DNA from: Clostridia bacterium
GTDB lineage: Bacteria; Bacillota_A; Clostridia; Oscillospirales; Acutalibacteraceae
Assembly: GCA_017547865.1 (NCBI GenBank)
Contig: JAFYOA010000121.1
Span: 1-5,315 of the forward strand
Reading direction: 5' to 3'
Length of the DNA: 5,315 nucleotides
Part shown: piece after piece, positions 1-4,791 of the stretch
Position numbering within the stretch: position 1 is the first letter of the stretch
How the letters are laid out: each line of letters opens with the position of its first letter
Program-made: the position numbers and the translations under genes
The notes under the pieces: generated by a model
Told to the model about the DNA's origin: nothing
Databases searched by the model: none
The model's input: the letters and a program-made list of their open reading frames with translations, nothing else

Positions 1-1697
1 GCCAGCGCTACCACGGCAAAGGAATAATGCTGGAAGTACACGCTGTTCAGTTCTTTGATGATGGAAAGCTTGTAGTACGGCGTGAGGTACACGTGGTACA
101 TCGGCTTTTCAAATTCTTCGGGCTGCAGGATCGACAGCAGCTCCGGCACGATTTCTGCATCTTTAAAACGTCCCAGCAGGCAGATGGCGATGACACTGGG
201 CATCTGGTTGCTGCGGCGGCTGTCGAGGTAATGGTATTCCGAGCGGTTTTTCACAAGCTCACGCAGGGCGGGAATGCAGCGGTCATCTCCCAGCAGACCC
301 AGGGCAATGGCGGCTGCGCCCCGCTGGGCGACGGTGCCGTCTGCCAGCAGCGCGGCAAGGGGCTCCTTCATTTTTTCCCCAAAACGCCGGCAGGACCAGA
401 TGGCCACGCCGGGGCGGTCGGTCCCCAATGCGGGGGCAATTTCTTCCCAGTCGGTCATCCATTCCACAGGAACATACAGCGGTTCCGGCGGGCGCTGCAC
501 AAAGCCGCGCAGCTCATTCGGCTGTGGGTCAAAGCAGCCCAATTCTTCCACCCGGGTGCGCAGAGGTGCATAGGGAATATCCAGCACGCTGTCTTTTCCG
601 GCGTGCAGCGCCTGAGCCACCGCCACACCGGCGGCTTCGCCCAGGCGGTACATATCGCGGTTCATGCGCACGGCAGAGGAGGAATAATTGTCGATGCCAA
701 GGCAGCGGGAGACTGCCACCAGACGTTTCCAGCCTTTGGGAACCAGGGCACCCAGCGGAATGCGGATCTTGAATGTCACGGTGCTCAGATTGCTGATGAC
801 GAACCAATCCTGGTACAGCGTATCGTCAAAGGCGCGGTCCACACCGTGCTTGTCAATGTCGGAATAAGCGCAGCACAGGGTGTTTTCCCATGTCGTTTCA
901 TCCAGAATATCCCGCAGGGTCAGCGTCTGTTCGCCTTCAAAGGTCATGCCCTCCCGGTTGCCGATCTGCGGGGCGGCGTACAGGAACCGTTCGCTCTCCG
1001 GGTCGCTGTCTGCCAGGTGTTTTCCGTGGGCGGTGAGCACCGCTGTGGAAAAAGCTTCGTCGTCGTAGGGGTTCAGGTAGCCGCTGTCATCGTTGGTGCG
1101 GTTCAAAGAGCCATCCGGCTTTTTAAAAATGCGCACGCTGGAAAACGGTGCGGTGGCGCCGTCTGTGCAGCGGCCCACCCACCCGGGTACGCCCAGCATC
1201 CGCAGCACATGGCCTTCGCTGGTGCTGTCCGAAAGGAATTTGCAGCCATATTCATGCACAATACCGTCCTGCAGAAGGCGTACACCGGCCACAGTTTCAT
1301 TTTCGGCGTATACGCCCAGCACAACGCTGTGAAAGCTCAGCTCTGCGCCGTGGGCCAGCAGTTCGTTTTCCATGCGGTGCTTTTTGCTGTCCGGGTTATT
1401 GTAAAATGGGCGGTAAATTTTGCGGTTCAGTGCGTTGGTTTCGTTATCGATGGCCATGTAGCTGCCGCCGGTGTAGCCGTTGTAATAGCCGTTCACCACG
1501 CCCTGCACGCTCATGCCGCCGCAGCAGTTTCCGCGCTCCGCGCCAAGAACAGAAAGCCCCTCCCGGGCGGCACTCAGCGCGAGGAAGGTGCCGGCGGAGC
1601 CGAGCCCGGCCACGATGAGATCGTATGTTTTTTCAAAATCAGGGGCAGCGCATTCCGTGCAGCGGCAGATGTTTTCTGCAAGTTCGTAGTATCTCAT
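1..1697 (-). CDS. FAD-dependent oxidoreductase (FAD_oxidored/PF12831-like) with C-terminal HEAT-like repeats; 3' end beyond the window
   Basis: This gene is read leftward from ATG 1697. It gives 565 codons without a stop before the window edge, so the C-terminus is missing. A Rossmann FAD site lies at residues 26-54 (DLIVAGLGSAG, then the acidic E54 closing the second strand), followed by CCGGMSVQG. Residues 156-163 (SDSTSEGH) match the DATGDG-like strand of the family. Residues 337-364 (NYSSSAVRM, then RLGEAAGVAVAQAL) match its C-terminal FAD-contact helix. HEAT/PBS-lyase-like helical repeats follow at about 455-484 and 496-524, and a third may begin near 556. The N-terminus carries a cysteine cluster (C11, C13, C16). 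The start is supported by GGAGG seven bases upstream and by the ATGA overlap with the preceding gene. The protein is probably a cytoplasmic flavin-dependent dehydrogenase or oxidase acting on a small organic substrate. The substrate is unknown, but the divergent sugar-type importer suggests a carbohydrate or polyol derivative. Confidence 0.88.
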   Translation of the reverse strand, partial: MRYYELAENICRCTECAAPDFEKTYDLIVAGLGSAGTFLALSAAREGLSVLGAERGNCCGGMSVQGVVNGYYNGYTGGSYMAIDNETNALNRKIYRPFYNNPDSKKHRMENELLAHGAELSFHSVVLGVYAENETVAGVRLLQDGIVHEYGCKFLSDSTSEGHVLRMLGVPGWVGRCTDGATAPFSSVRIFKKPDGSLNRTNDDSGYLNPYDDEAFSTAVLTAHGKHLADSDPESERFLYAAPQIGNREGMTFEGEQTLTLRDILDETTWENTLCCAYSDIDKHGVDRAFDDTLYQDWFVISNLSTVTFKIRIPLGALVPKGWKRLVAVSRCLGIDNYSSSAVRMNRDMYRLGEAAGVAVAQALHAGKDSVLDIPYAPLRTRVEELGCFDPQPNELRGFVQRPPEPLYVPVEWMTDWEEIAPALGTDRPGVAIWSCRRFGEKMKEPLAALLADGTVAQRGAAAIALGLLGDDRCIPALRELVKNRSEYHYLDSRRSNQMPSVIAICLLGRFKDAEIVPELLSILQPEEFEKPMYHVYLTPYYKLSIIKELNSVYFQHYSFAVVAL

Positions 1698-2488
1698 GCG
1701 TCGGCCTCCTCTGCAAAATCAAACTGTGCACCGGCATCAAAGGCGGTCAGCGGGTCGCCGAAAGTGTGGGGGCAAAGCCATGGAACATCGCCTGCTGTTG
1801 GCTGCACCACCGGGTCAAACTCAAAACCAACAACATCGATCAGCGCTTCGCCGCCCGGGAAAACCGCGCGCCAGGTATTTTCCACCGTCTCCCGTGCCTG
1901 AGAAAGCGTGGCTTCCGGGGCAAAGGGGAAAGTCACGGTCCATTCGCCGGTACGATAACCGGGGGTAAAGCGCAGCGTGTCGTTTTCTTTTGTCAGTGCC
2001 GCTTCAAAATCTGCCGGTACATCGGAACACACCACGTGCAGCTGCTTTTCTTTTACGGCAGCCCCGGAGAGAGACACGCGGCGGGCTGTGGTGTCCAGCA
2101 CGTGCTTTGCTGCAGCGCGGTGAATGCCGGTGTTGGTGTAGTATTCCACTTCAAACAGGCCGTTTTTGCGTTCAACAGAGATCACCCGTGCTTCCAGCCG
2201 TACCCGGCCAAACCACGGCTGCTCCTGTGCATAGCGGCACACAGCGGCTGCCGCCCGCAGAACATCCAGACGGTCATCGGTAAGTATTTGCTTTTCTTTA
2301 AAAAAGCTGTGCAGCGCCAATGCCTGCGGAGAATGGGGCAGGGCGGGGCTTTGGCAGGGGCGCAGGCAGGCGTGGTAATCGCTGCCAAGGAATTCCCCGG
2401 CTTCCAGAATCAGTACATCCGGGTGTGCGGCGGCATAGCCCAGTGCAGCATAGCTTGCACCCAAAAGAATGGTATCGCATCTGTTCAT
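1694..2488 (-). CDS. Small Rossmann-fold flavoprotein-like protein, probable partner of the adjacent FAD oxidoreductase
   Basis: This 264-aa protein is the first gene of the leftward operon. Residues 5-29 form a beta-alpha-beta nucleotide-binding start (DTILLGASYAALG, then VLILEAGEFLG). The glycine pattern is degenerate: G10 is kept, but the second and third glycines are S12 and A15. Residues 128-137 (KHVLDTTARR) resemble the strand that reads IDATG in FAD-dependent oxidoreductases, so the fold is probably a shortened member of the same superfamily. A C-terminal segment near 236-251 (PWLCPHTFGDP) contains a cysteine-histidine pair. Start ATG 2488 is chosen because GGAGG sits seven bases upstream; a TTG-started extension to 2596 lacks such a site. 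Its TGA overlaps the ATG of the next gene in ATGA, which points to translational coupling and perhaps a two-subunit enzyme. I do not recognise a specific family, and its activity is unknown. Confidence 0.82.
   Translation of the reverse strand: MNRCDTILLGASYAALGYAAAHPDVLILEAGEFLGSDYHACLRPCQSPALPHSPQALALHSFFKEKQILTDDRLDVLRAAAAVCRYAQEQPWFGRVRLEARVISVERKNGLFEVEYYTNTGIHRAAAKHVLDTTARRVSLSGAAVKEKQLHVVCSDVPADFEAALTKENDTLRFTPGYRTGEWTVTFPFAPEATLSQARETVENTWRAVFPGGEALIDVVGFEFDPVVQPTAGDVPWLCPHTFGDPLTAFDAGAQFDFAEEADA
1698..1712 (-). promoter_or_regulatory. Ribosome binding site of the FAD oxidoreductase gene
   Basis: On the minus strand GAGGAGG lies seven bases before ATG 1697, inside the last codons of the upstream flavoprotein gene. 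With the ATGA stop/start overlap at 1694-1697 it fixes the start and suggests coupled translation of the pair. Confidence 0.8.
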
Positions 2489-2500
2489 ACGGTTTCCTCC
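2489..2500 (-). promoter_or_regulatory. Ribosome binding site that decides the start of the 264-aa flavoprotein
   Basis: On the minus strand GGAGG (2496-2500) is followed by seven bases and ATG 2488. This is a strong site. It favours the 264-aa product over a 300-aa version from TTG 2596, which would begin only about 8 nt from the predicted transcription start and has no such site. Confidence 0.82.
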
Positions 2501-2521
2501 CGTAAAATATGGGATTGTTTT

Positions 2522-2572
2522 AAAAAATGCGTGCCGGTTTTGGCTGCAGTACAGCACCGCGGCTGTGGACTG
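2522..2572 (-). promoter_or_regulatory. Predicted leader hairpin and T6 tract in the 5' UTR of the leftward operon
   Basis: Between the predicted leftward start (about 2604) and the gene, arms CAGT/ACTG and ACAGC/GCTGT pair across a 6-nt loop with a 2-nt bulge (2547-2572), giving nine base pairs. Some 20 nt further along the transcript comes a weak three-plus-three base-pair structure (GCC/GGC, TGC/GCA) leading into six T's (complement of 2522-2527). It could be an attenuator or a stability element. The second stem is too weak to call a terminator, and no known riboswitch class was recognised. Confidence 0.3.
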
Positions 2573-2588
2573 TAACGCGGCACGGAGG

Positions 2589-2598
2589 ATTTGCAAAT
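2589..2598. promoter_or_regulatory. Perfect 10-bp palindrome just downstream of the leftward promoter
   Basis: ATTTGCAAAT is its own reverse complement and sits about 6-15 bp downstream of the predicted leftward transcription start, where a repressor operator would block initiation. Short AT-rich palindromes also occur by chance, so this is a weak candidate. Confidence 0.22.
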
Positions 2599-2610
2599 TG
2601 CCTTTCCTTT

Positions 2611-2639
2611 ATTCTATACGAAAAAACGAAAGAACGCAA
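2611..2639 (-). promoter_or_regulatory. SigA-type promoter for the leftward flavoprotein operon
   Basis: On the minus strand the -35 box TTGCGT (complement of 2634-2639) and the -10 box TAGAAT (complement of 2611-2616) are separated by exactly 17 bp. Transcription would start near 2604, leaving a leader of about 115 nt before ATG 2488. Confidence 0.65.
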
Positions 2640-2651
2640 TTACTATGCGCC

Positions 2652-2670
2652 CGGTTTTTGTTTCTAACCG
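2652..2670. promoter_or_regulatory. Inverted repeat between the two divergent -35 boxes, candidate operator
   Basis: CGGTT (2652-2656) and AACCG (2666-2670) are perfect inverted arms separated by 9 bp. The repeat ends immediately before the rightward -35 box and lies about 12 bp from the leftward one. That position would suit a regulator acting on both operons. The arms are only 5 bp, no regulator gene is in the window, and a second copy was not found, so the role is an inference. Confidence 0.3.
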
Positions 2671-2699
2671 TTGACTTGTGTACGGGATTGGGATAAAAT
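2671..2699 (+). promoter_or_regulatory. SigA-type promoter for the ABC transporter operon
   Basis: TTGACT (2671-2676) and TAAAAT (2694-2699) are separated by 17 bp, close to the consensus for the housekeeping sigma factor. The start would be near 2706, giving a leader of about 64 nt before ATG 2770. It is the only strong match upstream of the transporter genes. Confidence 0.72.
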
Positions 2700-2712
2700 G
2701 ACAGATAGAATG

Positions 2713-2740
2713 GAGAGGTGGGCCTGTTTTTCCGCTTCTC
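2713..2740 (+). promoter_or_regulatory. Predicted hairpin in the 5' UTR of the transporter operon
   Basis: GAGAGGTGG (2713-2721) pairs with CCGCTTCTC (2732-2740) over nine positions, two of them G-U, around a 10-nt loop. It is followed by TTTCATTT. It lies between the predicted transcription start and the ribosome binding site, which it does not cover. It could be a weak attenuator or a 5' stabiliser. The T tract is interrupted, so efficient termination is unlikely. Confidence 0.3.
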
Positions 2741-2754
2741 TTTCATTTGGAACC

Positions 2755-2760
2755 AAGGAG
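2755..2760 (+). promoter_or_regulatory. Ribosome binding site of the ABC ATPase gene
   Basis: AAGGAG ends nine bases before ATG 2770. The protein then begins directly with the family-typical first strand (MKVVLQNLTKKF), so the start is well supported. Confidence 0.8.
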
Positions 2761-2769
2761 TGAAATACG

Positions 2770-4770
2770 ATGAAAGTTGTATTGCAGAATCTGACTAAGA
2801 AATTCCCCGGCCGCGGAAAAAACGCCGCCGAAGTGGTTGCGGTGAACGATTTTACCTTTGAAATTCCGGATGGCAAGCTTATCGGCCTATTAGGCCCTTC
2901 CGGCTGCGGCAAAAGCACCACGCTGAATCTTCTCTGCGGCCTGCAGAAGCCTACTTCCGGGCAGATTTTTTTCGGCGATGACGATGTGACCGGCCTGCCG
3001 GCAGAAAAGCGGGGCGTTGGCCTGGTATTTCAGAATTACGCGCTGTACCCCCACCTTACCGTGCAGCAGAATATCATGTTCCCCCTGGAAAACCTGAAGG
3101 GTAAGGAGAAACTGACCAAGCAGGTGATGCGGGAAAAAGCCCTGGAGGCCGCCAAGCTGGTGCAGATCGATGCCCTGATGGACAGAAAACCCAGCGAGCT
3201 TTCCGGCGGTCAGCAGCAGCGTGTGGCCATTGCCCGCGCGCTGGTCAAAATGCCCCGTGTGCTGCTTCTCGATGAACCCCTCTCCAACCTGGATGCCCGC
3301 CTGCGCCTGCAGACCAGAGAAGAGATCCGCCGCATCCAGCGGGAGACCGGCATCACCACCGTGTTCGTGACCCACGACCAGGAAGAAGCCATGAGCATCT
3401 CCGATATGATCGTGGTGATGAAGGACGGCGTGGTGCAGCAGATCGGCCAGCCCCAGGAGGTATACGACGATCCCATTAACCTGTTTGTGGCCAAGTTCCT
3501 GGGTACACCGCCCATCCATGTGTTCCGCGCCAATGTACAGGGTGAAACGCTGTACATCGGCGAAGAAGCTGTTTTGCCCGCAAAGAATGTACCGGACGGC
3601 CCCGTGTGGGCTGCGGTGCGGCCGGAGGGCTTTGAACTGGAAGAAAACGGCCCTCTTGGCTGCTCCCTGAACCGTGTAGAGGTCATGGGCCGGGATATCA
3701 GCGTGGTGTCCACCCATCCCCAGTGCGAAAACACCGCGATCCGTGCCATCATCGATGCAGACAATCTCTCTGCCGTGGGCACCGCCGCTACGGTGCGCTT
3801 CGCCCTCAAGCCCCACAAGGTTTTCCTGTTTAATATGGAAACCGAAGAGCGCATCCGGTTTAGATGCGGGGGAGAGTCAATGGAAAAAAATAATCTGAAA
3901 GCCTGGCTGTACCTGCTGCCTGCCATTCTGTTTTTGGGCGCGTTCATGGTCTATCCGCTGGTGGATGTATTCATCTACTCCTTTGAGGAGGGCTATAACT
4001 CCGCCTCCCAAACTTTCTTCGGCGTGGGTATGTACAATTACTCTTATGTTCTGCACGATCCCTACTTCCTGCAGGCGCTGAAGAACACCTTTATTCTGGT
4101 GCTTATCACGGTGCCCCTTTCCACGGGTCTGGCGCTGCTCATTTCCGTGGGGCTCAGTTCCATCACCGCCCTGCGCAACCTGTACCAAACCATTTATTTC
4201 CTGCCCTATGTCACCAATACCCTGGCGGTGGGCCTGGTGTTTATGATCCTCTTTGAAAAAACACCCTACACCGACGGCCTGGTGAATCTTATTCTCGGTA
4301 TGTTCGGCATGTCGCCCATCGATTTCATCGACGGCCCCTACTGGGCGAAGATGTTCGTGCTGTGCTTCTACACCGTGTGGGTGGTCATGCCGTTTAAAAT
4401 TCTCATTCTCACCAGCGCGCTGGCTTCGGTGAACAAAGACTACTACAACGCCGCCAAGGTGGATGGTACCTCCAAGCTGCGCACCTTCGGCCGCATCACC
4501 CTGCCTATGATCTCCCCGACGCTGTTTTATCTGGTGATCACCGGTTTTATCGGCGCGTTCAAAGCCTACAGCGATGCCGTGGCTCTTTTCGGCACCGACC
4601 TGAATGTGGCGGAGATGAACACCATCGTGGGTTATGTGTACGATATGCTCTATGGCAACAGCGGCGGTTATCCATCCTATGCTTCTGCCGCAGCCATCAT
4701 TCTGTTTGCTGTGGTGCTCACCATCACCTGCATCAACCTGCTCATCAGCCGCAAGCACGTGCATTATTAA
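2770..4770 (+). CDS. Carbohydrate ABC importer: ATPase (UgpC/MalK-like) and permease (UgpA/MalF-like) in one 666-codon frame
   Basis: Residues 1-364 are a complete CUT1-type ATPase that powers solute uptake. It has Walker A GPSGCGKST (42-50), Q-loop Q88, signature LSGGQ (144-148), Walker B VLLLDE with catalytic E169 (164-169), D-loop SNLD (172-175), switch H202, and a TOBE-like C-terminal domain with VRPEG near 283-287. Residues 371-666 are a complete six-helix inner-membrane permease with its EAA coupling loop. These are normally two proteins; here a linker of about six residues (365-370, RCGGES) joins them with no stop. A TAG at 3861-3863 lies one frame away, right after the usual ATPase end, and the permease keeps its own ribosome site and ATG at 3880. 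One lost T would explain the fusion, but a natural fusion is also possible. The second permease follows 18 bp downstream. The substrate is unknown; annotation pipelines often label such proteins glycerol-3-phosphate or sugar transporters. Confidence 0.8.
   Translation: MKVVLQNLTKKFPGRGKNAAEVVAVNDFTFEIPDGKLIGLLGPSGCGKSTTLNLLCGLQKPTSGQIFFGDDDVTGLPAEKRGVGLVFQNYALYPHLTVQQNIMFPLENLKGKEKLTKQVMREKALEAAKLVQIDALMDRKPSELSGGQQQRVAIARALVKMPRVLLLDEPLSNLDARLRLQTREEIRRIQRETGITTVFVTHDQEEAMSISDMIVVMKDGVVQQIGQPQEVYDDPINLFVAKFLGTPPIHVFRANVQGETLYIGEEAVLPAKNVPDGPVWAAVRPEGFELEENGPLGCSLNRVEVMGRDISVVSTHPQCENTAIRAIIDADNLSAVGTAATVRFALKPHKVFLFNMETEERIRFRCGGESMEKNNLKAWLYLLPAILFLGAFMVYPLVDVFIYSFEEGYNSASQTFFGVGMYNYSYVLHDPYFLQALKNTFILVLITVPLSTGLALLISVGLSSITALRNLYQTIYFLPYVTNTLAVGLVFMILFEKTPYTDGLVNLILGMFGMSPIDFIDGPYWAKMFVLCFYTVWVVMPFKILILTSALASVNKDYYNAAKVDGTSKLRTFGRITLPMISPTLFYLVITGFIGAFKAYSDAVALFGTDLNVAEMNTIVGYVYDMLYGNSGGYPSYASAAAIILFAVVLTITCINLLISRKHVHY
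3868..3882 (+). promoter_or_regulatory. Internal ribosome binding site and ATG at the ATPase-permease junction
   Basis: GGGGGAG (3868-3874) lies five bases before ATG 3880, exactly where an ordinary stand-alone permease would begin (MEKNNLKAWLYLLPA). Even with the fused frame, the permease could therefore be made as a separate protein by internal initiation. Confidence 0.6.
3880..4770 (+). CDS. MalF/UgpA-type ABC permease (alternative separate product of the fused frame)
   Basis: Read from ATG 3880 this is a 296-aa protein, the normal length for a CUT1 permease. Six hydrophobic segments are visible at about 8-32, 69-91, 103-125, 150-175, 213-235 and 265-287. The cytoplasmic EAA loop that docks on the ATPase lies at 190-210 (NAAKVDG, later RITLPM), with N in place of the usual leading E. 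It would form the membrane channel with the second permease and work with the ATPase encoded just upstream. This entry overlaps the 666-codon frame and describes the same DNA. It is given separately because the start site is a good one and the two-gene arrangement is the rule in this family. Which product is really made cannot be decided from sequence alone. Confidence 0.55.
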   Translation: MEKNNLKAWLYLLPAILFLGAFMVYPLVDVFIYSFEEGYNSASQTFFGVGMYNYSYVLHDPYFLQALKNTFILVLITVPLSTGLALLISVGLSSITALRNLYQTIYFLPYVTNTLAVGLVFMILFEKTPYTDGLVNLILGMFGMSPIDFIDGPYWAKMFVLCFYTVWVVMPFKILILTSALASVNKDYYNAAKVDGTSKLRTFGRITLPMISPTLFYLVITGFIGAFKAYSDAVALFGTDLNVAEMNTIVGYVYDMLYGNSGGYPSYASAAAIILFAVVLTITCINLLISRKHVHY

Positions 4771-4791
4771 AGGAAGGAGGCGGATACTTTG
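4771..4791 (+). promoter_or_regulatory. Ribosome binding site and TTG start of the second permease
   Basis: AGGAAGGAGG (4771-4780) is followed by eight bases and TTG 4789. This is a near-ideal site directly after the TAA at 4768-4770. No ATG is available until inside the first membrane segment, so TTG is the start. Confidence 0.85.

Noticed and set aside
27..1901. A 624-codon open frame on the plus strand
   Set aside because: It lies antisense to both flavoprotein genes and crosses their boundary. It has no ribosome site, and its product is rich in H, Q, V and A without any recognisable motif. The minus strand carries clear FAD-binding motifs and two good ribosome sites.
1625..2575. A 316-codon open frame on the plus strand
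   Set aside because: It is antisense to the small flavoprotein, with no family motif. It also crosses the predicted ribosome site and leader of the leftward operon.
2489..2596. N-terminal extension of the small flavoprotein from TTG 2596
   Set aside because: It has no ribosome site and starts about 8 nt from the predicted transcription start. It would place 36 residues before the first Rossmann strand, while ATG 2488 has an ideal GGAGG.
2534..2658. CCGGTTTT occurring twice in the intergenic region (2534-2541 and 2651-2658)
   Set aside because: Two copies of an 8-mer without further shared context are not convincing as a repeat or regulator site.
2668..2685. Imperfect palindrome CCGT-N10-ACGG over the rightward -35 box
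   Set aside because: The arms are only four bases with scattered matches inside, it overlaps a better inverted repeat, and it is likely chance.
2747..2756. TTGGAACCAA next to the ribosome site of the ATPase gene
   Set aside because: Its two-base loop is too small for an RNA hairpin, and the centre is not palindromic.
4771..4788. Possible terminator between the two permease genes
   Set aside because: The 18-bp gap holds only the ribosome binding site; no stem or T tract is present.
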